64,000 nt of DNA from Neobacillus sp. YX16 (GCF_030123505.1 NZ_CP126115.1:3548001-3612000), one strand, 5' to 3'. Numbered from the stretch's first letter, positions 42,745 to 52,080 are shown. Program-made: numbers and translations. Notes: generated by a model not told the origin, from the sequence alone.

Positions 42745-43821
42745 TTATGGTCTAGTGTTTTCTATTTCATCGAGTAATTCCTGACCGCCTTTAACCGTTT
42801 TTGACCATTTGTCATGTAAAGGTAAAAGGACTTCCTTAAACTCATTGTGTTCTTCCTCAGTTGGAAAATAGACTTCAATGCCTTTCTCTTTCGCACCTTT
42901 ATCATAAAGTTCTTCCAAATTCTTCAATGAAACACCATCAAGATATTTATCTAAATCCTTACCAGCCTCAACCATAATGTCCTGTAAATCTTTAGGAAGT
43001 GAATCAAATTTCTTTAAAGACATCATTACAGTCAACGTATAAGAATTTATTGGAACGGAAGTCCAAGTTTTGATAGGATAGTTGCCAAGTGCATAGTAGG
43101 CGGATGAGGCTAAACCATCGATAACGCCTTGTTGGACAGCAGTTACTACTTCTGTTGCATCCACCACAGTTGCACTGGCTCCTAAGGCAGAAATCGTGTC
43201 ATTTAGCATGGTACCACCGGTTGACCGAATTTTCAGACCTTTAGCACTCTCTAAATCTGTAATCATATTATCTTTACCAGTAGTAAATATTTCACTGTAA
43301 TAATCTTGAGACATTGAGATTACCTTTAATCCATGTTCTTCTGTTTTCGCTTTGATAACCCCTCCACCTTTTTCACTATCTGAGAAAGCTCTTTTATGTT
43401 TGAAATAGAGAGAAGGATCATCCTTACTGAAATCAAACAAATAAGGTAATTCAAATAGGTACCAAATTGGATCGATACTTCCAATTACAGATGAAATCGG
43501 CAAAGCCATATCAATTTGTCCATTTATCAATGCTGGAATTTCTTGCCCAGGCGGCATTAATTGACCACTTGGATAAATTTCAAGAGATAATTTTCCATCA
43601 CTCCGTTTTTCAATTTCATCATTGTACCATTCAAGCGTGTGTTGTTGCAGAGATGTTGGTGGATATGGATGAGATACTTTGAAAACATACTTTTCACCAC
43701 TAGACTTTTTGGAATCATTATTTCCCTTGGATGCCTCTTGGCTCGTTTCATTAGCTCCTCCACAGGCTGTTACAATGAGCATCATCAGGATGAACACTCC
43801 AATAAAAAAATGTTTTTTCAA
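42745..43821 (-). CDS. dctP: TRAP transporter solute-binding lipoprotein DctP (copy 1)
   Basis: A 358-residue DctP-type receptor. Signal peptide with lipobox IVTAC, then the binding domain: KVSHPYPPTSLQQHTLEWYNDEI, SGQLMPPGQEIPALINGQIDM, KGLKIRSTGGTMLNDTISALGAS (the conserved substrate-arginine region), EVVTAVQQGVIDG. TTG at 43821 (GGGGG 9 bases upstream) is chosen: the longer frame would overlap the next gene and bury the signal peptide. It is strongly similar to the adjacent copy, so it arose by tandem duplication. It binds an organic acid outside the cell. Confidence 0.9.
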   Translation of the reverse strand: MKKHFFIGVFILMMLIVTACGGANETSQEASKGNNDSKKSSGEKYVFKVSHPYPPTSLQQHTLEWYNDEIEKRSDGKLSLEIYPSGQLMPPGQEIPALINGQIDMALPISSVIGSIDPIWYLFELPYLFDFSKDDPSLYFKHKRAFSDSEKGGGVIKAKTEEHGLKVISMSQDYYSEIFTTGKDNMITDLESAKGLKIRSTGGTMLNDTISALGASATVVDATEVVTAVQQGVIDGLASSAYYALGNYPIKTWTSVPINSYTLTVMMSLKKFDSLPKDLQDIMVEAGKDLDKYLDGVSLKNLEELYDKGAKEKGIEVYFPTEEEHNEFKEVLLPLHDKWSKTVKGGQELLDEIENTRP

Positions 43822-43870
43822 AATAGATTTCCCCCTAAATTTGAATGGTCTATGGATCTGTGCATTTCTA

Positions 43871-44935
43871 TTACGGTCTAGTGTTTTCAACCTCATGAAG
43901 TAATTCTTGTCCATCTTCTACTGTTTTGGCCCATTTTGCTTGTAGCGGTACTAGAACTTCCTTAAACTCATCATGTTCTTTTTTCGTTGGGAAATAGACT
44001 TCCACCCCTTTTTCTTTTGCTCCTTTCTCATATATCTCTTTAATAGCTGCTAATGAAATTTCATCAAGATATTTATCTAAATCTTTTCCAGTTTCAACAA
44101 GAATTTCTTGTAAATCGGCAGGAAGCGTTTGAAATTTCTTTTGAGACATCATGACAGTCAACGTGTAATTATTCATAGGGGCTGATGTCCAGGTTTTAAT
44201 AGGATAATTGGCAAGCGCGTAAAAGGCTGTCGTGGTTACACCATCAATAACCCCCTGCTGGATAGCCGTTACAACTTCTGAAGGGTCAACGACCGATGCA
44301 CTTGCTCCTAATGCTTCGATGGTGTCATTTAGAATGGTACCTCCTGTAGATCTAATTTTCAGACCTTTTGCACTCTTTAAATCAGTAATCATTTTATCCT
44401 TATCCGCTGTAAAAAATGAGCTGTAATAATCTTGAGACATGGATAGTACTTTTAACCCATGCTCCTCTGTTTTCGCTTTTATTACCCCACCACCTTTTTC
44501 ACTATCAAAAAAGGCTCGCTTATGCTTAAAAATTACTGAAGGATCATCATTATCGAATTCAAATAAATAAGGTAATTCAAAAAGATACCAAATTGGATCG
44601 ATGCTGCCAATGACGGAGGAAATAGGTATGGCCATATCAATTTGACCATTGAGCATTGCTTGAAGTTCTTGCCCAGATGGCATTAATTGACCGCTTGGGT
44701 AAATTTCCAGCGATAATCTCCCATTACTTCGTTTGCTAATTTCATCGTTGTACCATTCAAGCAGTTTATGTTGGTGGGAGGTTGGTGGATGACCATGAGA
44801 TACTTTTAACACATATTTTTCGTCCTTAGATCCGTTATTTTCCTTCTGAGGACCATTATTTGTTTCAGATGTTCCACTACAAGCCGTCATGATACATACC
44901 ATTAGAATCAAGATCCCACTTAATACCTTTTTCAA
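43871..44935 (-). CDS. dctP: TRAP transporter solute-binding lipoprotein DctP (copy 2)
   Basis: A 354-residue receptor with signal peptide and lipobox CIMTAC. It aligns with copy 1 over the whole length; both end in ENTRP and share PIWYLFELPYLF, KHKRAF-DSEKGGGVIKAKTEEHGLKV and KGLKIRSTGGT. Differences lie mainly in the linker and surface. TTG start with GGGGG 7 bases upstream. It lies directly downstream of dctM. Two receptors for one membrane pair may widen the substrate range or raise expression. Confidence 0.9.
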   Translation of the reverse strand: MKKVLSGILILMVCIMTACSGTSETNNGPQKENNGSKDEKYVLKVSHGHPPTSHQHKLLEWYNDEISKRSNGRLSLEIYPSGQLMPSGQELQAMLNGQIDMAIPISSVIGSIDPIWYLFELPYLFEFDNDDPSVIFKHKRAFFDSEKGGGVIKAKTEEHGLKVLSMSQDYYSSFFTADKDKMITDLKSAKGLKIRSTGGTILNDTIEALGASASVVDPSEVVTAIQQGVIDGVTTTAFYALANYPIKTWTSAPMNNYTLTVMMSQKKFQTLPADLQEILVETGKDLDKYLDEISLAAIKEIYEKGAKEKGVEVYFPTKKEHDEFKEVLVPLQAKWAKTVEDGQELLHEVENTRP

Positions 44936-45012
44936 TTGTTATCCCCCTTGATTAAAAGTTCTGTTTTACTGCAAATTATTTTTTTCCCCTTAAGACAGAC
45001 GTCTTCAAGGGC

Positions 45013-46281
45013 TTATCCTACTAAAGCTGTACTTAGCCAAGGTACATATAAAAGGACGAGAGCAGCAATGATTAGAGCATACAAGTAAGGCATTGATCCT
45101 TTTACTACAACACCAACATTTTCTTTAAAATAACTTGATAATGCGAAAAGACTTCCTCCTACTGGTGGGGTTATTTGTGAGATCATCATCAATGCGCAAG
45201 TCACAACACCAAAATGGATGGCATTAAAACCTAAACTAGTTACCACAGGATAGAGGATAGGCATTGTAATGAAAAGGATCGGTATTGGTTCCAAGAATGT
45301 CCCTAGAACAAAGAAAAGCACTAAAATTAAGAGCATGATGACCCATGGAGACACTGATAGCTCAGTTAAAGCTCTAGTAATTCCTTGTGGAAGTTGTGTA
45401 TACATTAGGGCGGTTGAAAACAATTGAGCTCCACCTAAAATAATGTATATAACTGCAGTCGTCATCATAGAGCTCTTAATACTTTTCACTAAATTTTCAC
45501 GTGTAAAGTCTTTCCTATTAAAAATGAAGCTTATGATCAGTACATATAAAACGGCAACGGCCGCAGATTCTGTTGGGGTAAATTTTCCTGAATAGATTCC
45601 GCCTAGTACAATAACAGGCATTAGCAAAGATGGAATCGCCTCTAAGAAAGACCTTTTAATAACTGCAAACGAACTTTTCTCTTTTACCGCGGCATTTTCT
45701 TTTGAGCTAACTAGCACAGCCGTAATGACTAAAATGATTGATATGAAAACACCTGGGATAATTCCTGCAATAAACAGATCTCCCACATCGGCTCCAACCA
45801 TAGAAGCATACAAAACGAAGAATATACTAGGAGGGATCATAGATCCTAATGTTCCAGCAGAAGCCACAATTCCCATACTATTTTGCATCGAGTAGCCTAG
45901 AGCTTTCATTTGTGGAATCATCAAAGTTCCTACAGCTACAACCGTTGCAATTGACGACCCTGAAAGGGCTCCAAAAATGGCACATGTGATAACGGTAGCA
46001 GCAGGAATTCCACCTCGAAAATGGCCGACTAAATCATTGACAACTTTTAACATTTTGTAGGCAGGTCCCATATAGGTCATAAGGTTTCCTGCTAGTAAGA
46101 AATAAGGTATAGCTAATAAAAGCCAACTATCAATTGAAATGAAAAATTGAGTTGGAATGCTTTCTAGCGGTAACCCCGTCAAAAAGATACCCCAAAATAC
46201 CCCACCGATTCCCAACGATAACCAAATAGGAACTCCAATTAATAGTAAAATCAAGAAGACGATAAAACCTAGTAAAATCAA
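45013..46281 (-). CDS. dctM: TRAP transporter large permease DctM
   Basis: A 422-residue, 12-helix permease subunit. Seen: PIWLSLGIGGVFWGI, TYMGPAYKMLKVVNDLVGHFRGG, IFGALSGSSIATVVAVG, LGSMIPPSIFFVLYA, FTPTESAAVAVLYVL, and QITPPVGGSLFALSSYFKE: the hallmarks of DctM. It couples sodium entry to uptake of the acid delivered by DctP. TTG start with AAGGAGG 7 bases upstream. The gene follows dctQ by 30 bases. Confidence 0.94.
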   Translation of the reverse strand: MILLGFIVFLILLLIGVPIWLSLGIGGVFWGIFLTGLPLESIPTQFFISIDSWLLLAIPYFLLAGNLMTYMGPAYKMLKVVNDLVGHFRGGIPAATVITCAIFGALSGSSIATVVAVGTLMIPQMKALGYSMQNSMGIVASAGTLGSMIPPSIFFVLYASMVGADVGDLFIAGIIPGVFISIILVITAVLVSSKENAAVKEKSSFAVIKRSFLEAIPSLLMPVIVLGGIYSGKFTPTESAAVAVLYVLIISFIFNRKDFTRENLVKSIKSSMMTTAVIYIILGGAQLFSTALMYTQLPQGITRALTELSVSPWVIMLLILVLFFVLGTFLEPIPILFITMPILYPVVTSLGFNAIHFGVVTCALMMISQITPPVGGSLFALSSYFKENVGVVVKGSMPYLYALIIAALVLLYVPWLSTALVG

Positions 46282-46311
46282 ATATATTCCCTCCTTTTCA
46301 ATTTTTTAATT

Positions 46312-46854
46312 TTACATTTGGAGTTCCTTTATTTCGTTTGTGTTGTTACTCTCATCATAATTTCCACGAATTTTCATTATATCTATGATGATTAAGAGAA
46401 TAGAATAAAGACACGCAAATAACATTCCAAGTGGTATGGCTATAGAAGGAAGTGCAAGTAGCATGGTCCCCGAAGTTGTTTTAATACCTAATTGAAATAA
46501 TGAAATGACCCATTGTGTTCCCGTCCAAAATAGAACCGCACAGGAAGCCAATAAAATGATATTAATTAGTAGTCTATTAATTTGTAAAAATTTACCTTTT
46601 AATACACTATTAAGAAAATCCATCTTAATATGTTCATCCTTTTTTATTAAAGGACCGAGATACATGAAAGTTCCATAAATGATTGTGTAGCGGCACAGTT
46701 CTTCAACCAATGAGTAAGAAGTATCAAAAAAGACTCTACTGCCCATATTAAAAAGTGCAAGAACTGTACTAACAACTAGTAAGGACAACGCCGATACTTC
46801 TAGAATTTTATCTAGTAATTTGGTACACGATTCTAGCTTTTTGATCCTATTCAT
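46312..46854 (-). CDS. dctQ: TRAP transporter small permease DctQ
   Basis: A 180-residue, four-helix subunit that docks with DctM. Seen: NMGSRVFFDTSYSLVEELCRYTIIYGTFMYLGPLIKKDEHIKMDFL, which is the DctQ signature (E-E-x2-R and KxxxHIxxD), shown in part here, and a late VLFWTGTQWVISLFQL helix. AAAGGGG precedes the ATG. Second gene of the ALDH-TRAP operon. Confidence 0.9.
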   Translation of the reverse strand: MNRIKKLESCTKLLDKILEVSALSLLVVSTVLALFNMGSRVFFDTSYSLVEELCRYTIIYGTFMYLGPLIKKDEHIKMDFLNSVLKGKFLQINRLLINIILLASCAVLFWTGTQWVISLFQLGIKTTSGTMLLALPSIAIPLGMLFACLYSILLIIIDIMKIRGNYDESNNTNEIKELQM

Positions 46855-46953
46855 AATTGGCCCCTTTCCCCTGTTTTTAAAGAAATGGAGAACACTAATG
46901 TTTGGTCTCCATTTCCTTTTCGTAAGCTAGCGATTATCGATGCTTTTTCAATA

Positions 46954-48399
46954 TCAACCTTCTAAATCAACGACAACGGTCTTTACCTGCGTAAATTCTT
47001 TTATCGACTCCAATCCATTCTCCCTGCCAACTCCACTAGATTTATAGCCGCCATACGGAGTGACCCATCGTGTATAGCGATAGGTATTCAACCAAACCAT
47101 CCCTGATTGCAAGGCTTTCGCCATTCTATGTCCTCTTGCGATGTCCTTCGTCCACACAGCAGCTGTTAACCCATAAGAAACACCATTGGCAATTTCAATC
47201 GCTTCCTCTTCAGAAGAAAATGGAATCACACTCACTACTGGTCCAAATATCTCCTCTTGGGCAATCCTCATCGTTGGCTTAACATTCACGAAAAGAGTTG
47301 GGTTCACATAGTATCCCTTTTTCAAATGACGAGGTCGATCTCCACCTAAAACTAATTCGGCCCCTTCTTCTTTTCCTATTTGTATATAGCTCAACGTTTT
47401 TTCCAATTGTTGCTTATGAGCATGTGGACCAATGTCCACCTGTTCATGAGGATTACCAACTTTAATCTGGGCAGCTTTTTCTTTAAATTTCACAATAAAA
47501 TCATCATAAATATCTCGATGTACAAGAACTCTTGAAGATAAGGCACAAGACTGACCAGTAATGGCAAATCCATGTTCAACAGCAGCATTAAGTGCTTTAT
47601 CTATATCCGCATCTGGAAAAATAATGTTTGGAGATTTCCCACCTAATTCGAAAGAAAATCTTTTAATATTACTAGATTCAGCAGCTGATTTCATAATTTT
47701 CCGAGCTGTATCTCCATATCCAGTAAAGGCAATCTTATCTACATCAGGATGGGAACTTAGTCGATCGCCAACGACTGATCCATAACCTGTCACAACATTA
47801 ATAACTCCTGGAGGAAAACCAGCTAGTTCAGTAAGTTTGGCTATTTCTAATGCTGTTACAGGTGATGTTTCAGCAGGTTTGACGACAATGGTATTTCCTG
47901 TTGCTAACGCTACCGTCAATTTCCACGTTAGTAATTGGATTGGGCCATTCCATGGAATGATTGCAGCTACCACCCCAATCGGTTCTCTTATTGTGAAAAT
48001 ATGCTTATGGTCCTCAAATGGGATTGTTTCTCCATGAATTTTGTCAGTGATACCGGCGTAATAGTACCACCATTGGTTATACATTTTTGCTTCTCTTGTC
48101 GTAATGTGGAGGGGCTTTCCATTTTCTTTTGTTTCAAGACCCGCAAGGAAATTGGCATTTTCCTCCATTAAATCGCCCATTTTCCTTAATATTGCTGAAC
48201 GTTTATACGTACTCATTCTTTTCCAAGGACCATTAAAAGCCTTTTGTGCAGCTTTTACAGCACAATCAACATCTTCAACCGTTCCTTCAGGAACTTGTGC
48301 CCAAACCTCCTCGGTTGCAGGATTTAGGATATCCATCTGCTTTTCAGTACTACTATTTACCCATTCACCGTCGATAAATAATTTATTATAAATCTCCAT
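46954..48399 (-). CDS. NAD(P)+-dependent aldehyde dehydrogenase
   Basis: A 481-residue ALDH superfamily enzyme that oxidises an aldehyde to its acid. Seen: IIPWNGPIQLLTWKLTVALATGNTIV (cofactor loop, in part), FTGYGDTARKIM, FELGGKSPNII with the catalytic Glu, and the nucleophile Cys in TGQSCALSSR. ATG 48399 has GGAGG 6 bases upstream; the longer frame lacks one. It heads the TRAP operon and is preceded by a perfect cre box. In this island it could make the dicarboxylate from the oxoacid formed after lactone cleavage. Confidence 0.9.
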   Translation of the reverse strand: MEIYNKLFIDGEWVNSSTEKQMDILNPATEEVWAQVPEGTVEDVDCAVKAAQKAFNGPWKRMSTYKRSAILRKMGDLMEENANFLAGLETKENGKPLHITTREAKMYNQWWYYYAGITDKIHGETIPFEDHKHIFTIREPIGVVAAIIPWNGPIQLLTWKLTVALATGNTIVVKPAETSPVTALEIAKLTELAGFPPGVINVVTGYGSVVGDRLSSHPDVDKIAFTGYGDTARKIMKSAAESSNIKRFSFELGGKSPNIIFPDADIDKALNAAVEHGFAITGQSCALSSRVLVHRDIYDDFIVKFKEKAAQIKVGNPHEQVDIGPHAHKQQLEKTLSYIQIGKEEGAELVLGGDRPRHLKKGYYVNPTLFVNVKPTMRIAQEEIFGPVVSVIPFSSEEEAIEIANGVSYGLTAAVWTKDIARGHRMAKALQSGMVWLNTYRYTRWVTPYGGYKSSGVGRENGLESIKEFTQVKTVVVDLEG

Positions 48400-48577
48400 C
48401 TTTTCCTCCTCGATTAAAAAAATCCCTTTTTTGGCCATCAATATTAAATACCCTTCCCCCGTAAGGTTTAAAGAAGAAAAATAGTTAGAAGAGAGGTTTT
48501 ATCCAACCCCTAATTATCATTATTTTTTGAATGTTTGTCGTTATTTCCGATATTCTTTAAGCCTGCATATGTTTGAT

Positions 48578-48591
48578 TGTAAACGTTATCA
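48578..48591 (-). promoter_or_regulatory. Catabolite-responsive element (CcpA cre box) upstream of ALDH-TRAP operon
   Basis: TGTAAACGTTATCA matches the cre consensus TGWAANCGNTNWCA at every position. It lies about 180 bases before the ALDH start, in the only gap before that operon, so it probably mediates glucose repression of it. Confidence 0.7.
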
Positions 48592-48601
48592 TTTTAAGAA
48601 A

Positions 48602-49366
48602 TTAGGCAGTGTAAGCTCCATCTACAGGTAGATTTACACCACTTATATATGCTGATTCATTTGATGCAAGAAATAGAGCAGCACTTGCTATATCATTTGG
48701 TCGTGCAAATCTACCTAAAGGAATTTTGTCCAATATAAATTGCTTATTTTTTTCGAGATCATCATCCTCAGACCTTGTCATAAACTGGACCAACATTGGC
48801 GTCTCTGTAAGACCAGGGCAAATACCGTTTACTCGAATATTATCCTTTGACAAATTAACTGCAAGAGATCGAACGAGGTTAACTACCGCACCTTTTGCCG
48901 CTGAATAAACAACACTATATGGAGAAGCAATAAGTCCAGAAACGGAAGAGGTGAAGATAATGGATCCCCCGCCAGCTTCTCTCATCGCTGGGAGTACATA
49001 TTTAGTAGTAAAAAATCCACTTTTCAAGTTTAGTCCCATTGCAAAGTCATAGTCTTTTTCCTCCACATCCTCTACACCACTTGGACCGGGAGTACCTACA
49101 TGATTCCATAAGATATCTATCTTGCCGTACTGTTCTGTTATTCTTTCAATAACTTGTTTTATAGCAACTAAATCTAATAAATCCGTTTTGAAAAATTGTG
49201 CGTCTCCACCATTTTGTTTAATCTCATCAACCACTGCATCACCATGTTCTTGGTTGATATCTAAAATAATAACCTTCGCACCTTCTTTGGCAAAAAGATT
49301 AGCACCAGCTCGCCCCATTCCAGAAGCAGCTGCAGAAATCACTGCTACTTTTCCATCCAATTTCAT
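48602..49366 (-). CDS. Short-chain dehydrogenase/reductase (SDR)
   Basis: A 254-residue classical SDR: ISAAASGMGRAGANLF cofactor loop, VIILDINQEHG (NAD+-type acidic residue), NHVGTPG, FTSSVSG, VVYSAAKGAVVNLVRS (Tyr-x3-Lys) and ISGVNLPVDGAYTA. ATG 49366 has AGGTGG 8 bases upstream; the GTG at 49378 would put that site inside the gene. It lies upstream of the ALDH operon on the same strand, with a cre box on each side, and probably belongs to the same pathway as a dehydrogenase. Confidence 0.87.
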   Translation of the reverse strand: MKLDGKVAVISAAASGMGRAGANLFAKEGAKVIILDINQEHGDAVVDEIKQNGGDAQFFKTDLLDLVAIKQVIERITEQYGKIDILWNHVGTPGPSGVEDVEEKDYDFAMGLNLKSGFFTTKYVLPAMREAGGGSIIFTSSVSGLIASPYSVVYSAAKGAVVNLVRSLAVNLSKDNIRVNGICPGLTETPMLVQFMTRSEDDDLEKNKQFILDKIPLGRFARPNDIASAALFLASNESAYISGVNLPVDGAYTA

Positions 49367-49409
49367 ACGATCGACCACCTTCTCTTCAGATTAATATTAA
49401 AGTATTTTA

Positions 49410-49423
49410 TTTAAACGCTTACA
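49410..49423 (-). promoter_or_regulatory. Second cre-like site, upstream of the SDR
   Basis: TTTAAACGCTTACA matches the cre consensus TGWAANCGNTNWCA at all but one fixed position (T for G at position 2). It lies about 45 bases before the SDR start, where CcpA would block initiation. Confidence 0.55.
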
Positions 49424-49658
49424 TTTTAAGTTATTTAAAATAAAACTCATTTCTTACTATCCAATTAGGAACAAACCTCATTTCTACTATCCTCCTTTTG
49501 TACCTATTTCAGAAAAAATAGAATTTTCTAAATTTAAATTCATTATAATTAATATATTATCCACTGTAAAATAACTAAAAGTTTATGAAATAGTAAACAA
49601 ATTGTTTAGTAAACACTATCTAACCATTGTTATTCACATATTTTTATCCATAAAAAGA

Positions 49659-49683
49659 GCATTTCTCCTGTATGAAGAAATGC
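49659..49683 (-). terminator. Terminator of the GNAT gene
   Basis: GCATTTCT / AGAAATGC stem with a 9-base loop and TTTTT on the minus strand. Nearly the same hairpin occurs at 53262-53286. Confidence 0.82.
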
Positions 49684-49732
49684 GTATCAGCATTATTTAG
49701 TAGGTTTGAAAAATTTGAAAATCCTGAGTCGG

Positions 49733-50215
49733 TTACTCCCACAAAGACAAAGCCATAATGAATTGCTCCCCAATCCTTCCGACTTTCCTTCTCCCTGTAT
49801 CTTGAAAACCAACCTTCATATAGAGCTTTTGTGCAGGGATATTTTTATGATTAACAGCTAACACAATTTCATTGCACTCAGGGAATTCTTTTTGTACAAA
49901 TTCACTTAATAACAACATACCTTGCTTGGCATAGCCTTTTCCTTGATGAACATAATTAATCGAAAATGCGGTAAGCAGCATCGCTCTTGGATTATCTGAG
50001 TACTCCTTTACCCTATCGGTTGTGTGTAAAAGAAAGAACCCAACAGGCTCATGTTCACTGAGAATAACAATCCGGTACTGACCATCAGCTACTTCTGTAA
50101 CCTTTTTCGGTAAAGCCGTAAATTTCTCTTGCTCCTCAGGAAGTTCAAAAGAATGTAACTGAGTTTCATACTCCTTAGAGAAATGGACAAGTTCAACGGC
50201 TTTCATTTTTTCCAC
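49733..50215 (-). CDS. GNAT family N-acetyltransferase (160 aa)
   Basis: A full GNAT domain with AFSINYVHQGKGYAKQGMLLL (acetyl-CoA pyrophosphate loop Q/GxGxA/G) and NIPAQKLYMKVGFQDTGRRKVG, typical of RimI/RimL-like enzymes. Start GTG with GGGGGA 7 bases upstream. Substrate unknown. Neighbour of a second GNAT on the same strand. Confidence 0.86.
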   Translation of the reverse strand: MEKMKAVELVHFSKEYETQLHSFELPEEQEKFTALPKKVTEVADGQYRIVILSEHEPVGFFLLHTTDRVKEYSDNPRAMLLTAFSINYVHQGKGYAKQGMLLLSEFVQKEFPECNEIVLAVNHKNIPAQKLYMKVGFQDTGRRKVGRIGEQFIMALSLWE

Positions 50216-50295
50216 ATCATATCCCCCTTGGTATTCACATATAAATCGTTCAACACCAGGATACTTTTCCCCACTATTCTCAAGCCGTTCATCTC

Positions 50296-50754
50296 CTAAA
50301 TGCTAGTGCTTTTTTCATAAATCTTGAGATGCCCGCCGCTTGGTCCATAGGCAATCCCGTTTTGTACCCATCCGTATTTTTCATAATAATTTTCAAGATC
50401 AGTAGTCAAATAAAGCTTCTTATAGCCCTTTTTGTCGGCCTCACTCAAACCGTGTTCCAAAAGCTTCGCACCGATTTCTTGCCCCCGGTATTCTTTATCG
50501 ACGAATAGGCATGCAAGCCACGGACATAAATCCTGACGGCTATTAATATCATTTCTCAAGATAGCATACGAGCCAATAATATTTCGATTATCTACTGCGA
50601 CATAGAATCTTGGAAGGTCTTCTGATGTTTCAGCGGAATGAAGAATACAATCCTCGTAAAACTTATAATTATCTTCTGTCCCCCAAACGTTCCAAAATAC
50701 CTCAATGCCTTCCTTCAAAAATTCATTCCCCTTTCGAAGCTCAACAATTTTCAT
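50296..50754 (-). CDS. GNAT family N-acetyltransferase (152 aa)
   Basis: GNAT domain with FYVAVDNRNIIGSYAIL, PWLACLFVDKEYRGQEIGAKLLEHGL (acetyl-CoA loop) and NYYEKYGWVQNG. ATG 50754 has AAGGGGG upstream; the longer frame runs toward the preceding gene. The substrate is unknown. It follows the MFS gene closely and may be co-transcribed with it. Confidence 0.86.
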   Translation of the reverse strand: MKIVELRKGNEFLKEGIEVFWNVWGTEDNYKFYEDCILHSAETSEDLPRFYVAVDNRNIIGSYAILRNDINSRQDLCPWLACLFVDKEYRGQEIGAKLLEHGLSEADKKGYKKLYLTTDLENYYEKYGWVQNGIAYGPSGGHLKIYEKSTSI

Positions 50755-50811
50755 AAACAAATCCCCCTTGTACCTATCTTGCTTTTGAAAAGTAACGAAT
50801 TCTGTTATCAA

Positions 50812-52080
50812 TTATAAAGCATTTAAAACTATTTTTTCTTCCGTTTTTTCCTCTTTGATCATAATGACTCCTACCACTCCCATCAAAGAAAACAGAACAG
50901 GAATGATAAATCCATAATGATATCCAATATTGATAGAATCCTGAGGAAAAAAATCTAGTACCTTTCCGAAAACAATCGGCAGCAAAACAGCACTTATAAA
51001 TCCACCCATATTGGAGAATCCTGTCACAACCCCTACCTCTTCAATAGGAAAGGATTTACGCACCACGGCAAATGTCAGTGCACTTGCACCATTTCCAAAA
51101 CCTATGAGGAAAAACAAAATGACTACTAGTATAAATGAAGGGTTCACTCCTGATAGAACCAATCCTCCCCAACTTAAAAAGGTAACGATGTGAACAAAGG
51201 TATAAACTTTTTTCATAGCCCCTAGTCTGCTTGTAATCCAGCTAATTAAAGGGCCGCCAAGAATGGCTCCAAAAAGACCATACATCATTAGCTGGCTCGC
51301 TTCTGAGCGGGATAAATCCAGTACATGGATTCCATACGGAACTCCCCATGAACCGATAAATCCCACATACGCTCCAACTAGCCCAAAGTGACATAGAAAC
51401 GTTGCCCAAGCTTGACGTGCGGCAATAGTTCGACGAAGAATCACCCAAACACTTTCTCTATTTTTTGCACTTTTCCTTTTCATTTCGATATCAACTTTAA
51501 AGATTCTTTTAGGTTTCAATACAAGGACTGTATATAGAAAATAAGATAATAATACTAAAATGATACCTATCGTAAGAAAAGGTGTTCTCCAACCTGCGAA
51601 TGAAATCCACACAGAAAATGGAACAGTAGCCATTAATGAGCCTAGGCTCGAAAAAAGCGAGATCACACCCAATAATTTTACAAATTCGTTGGCTTTAAAC
51701 CACTGGCTCAAAATGATAACCAGATTGACAAAAATCATCGAATCTCCTATACCAACCAAAAATCGAGAGAAAATCAATACATATTCATTTGGCGAAAAAT
51801 TGTAAATAATGCAGCCTATTCCAGTAAGAATGGTACCCAAAATAAGAAATCGATTGGGACCATACCTGTCTGATAATAAGCCGACCGGAATTTGAAATCC
51901 TGCATATGCAAAAAATTGAAAACTACTCATTAGACCTATAACAGCTGCTGAAACATGAAAATCCTTCATTAAATGATCCGTTATAAGTCCTGGAGCAGTT
52001 CTCTGGCTTATTATGATAAAGTAAGCCAATAAGACGGTACTAAAAACGACCCATCTATAACTGCTTTCCTGTTTGTTCAT
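50812..52080 (-). CDS. MFS transporter
   Basis: A 422-residue, 12-TM major facilitator. Seen: RTAPGLITDHLMKDFHVSAA at the first loop, PVGLLSDRYGPNR (motif A), FSRFLVGIGDSMIF, and a central basic loop (about 200-215). The pattern resembles anion:cation symporters or NarK/GlpT-like carriers rather than drug exporters, but no substrate can be named. AGAGGA precedes the ATG. Confidence 0.85.
   Translation of the reverse strand: MNKQESSYRWVVFSTVLLAYFIIISQRTAPGLITDHLMKDFHVSAAVIGLMSSFQFFAYAGFQIPVGLLSDRYGPNRFLILGTILTGIGCIIYNFSPNEYVLIFSRFLVGIGDSMIFVNLVIILSQWFKANEFVKLLGVISLFSSLGSLMATVPFSVWISFAGWRTPFLTIGIILVLLSYFLYTVLVLKPKRIFKVDIEMKRKSAKNRESVWVILRRTIAARQAWATFLCHFGLVGAYVGFIGSWGVPYGIHVLDLSRSEASQLMMYGLFGAILGGPLISWITSRLGAMKKVYTFVHIVTFLSWGGLVLSGVNPSFILVVILFFLIGFGNGASALTFAVVRKSFPIEEVGVVTGFSNMGGFISAVLLPIVFGKVLDFFPQDSINIGYHYGFIIPVLFSLMGVVGVIMIKEEKTEEKIVLNAL

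Larger units (their letters stand above)
49367..49732. other. AT-rich intergenic region with cre-like site
   Basis: No gene seen. It holds the promoter region of the SDR, including the cre-like site at 49410-49423, a long AT-rich stretch (49500-49640) and the terminator of the next leftward gene at 49659-49683. Confidence 0.4.
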
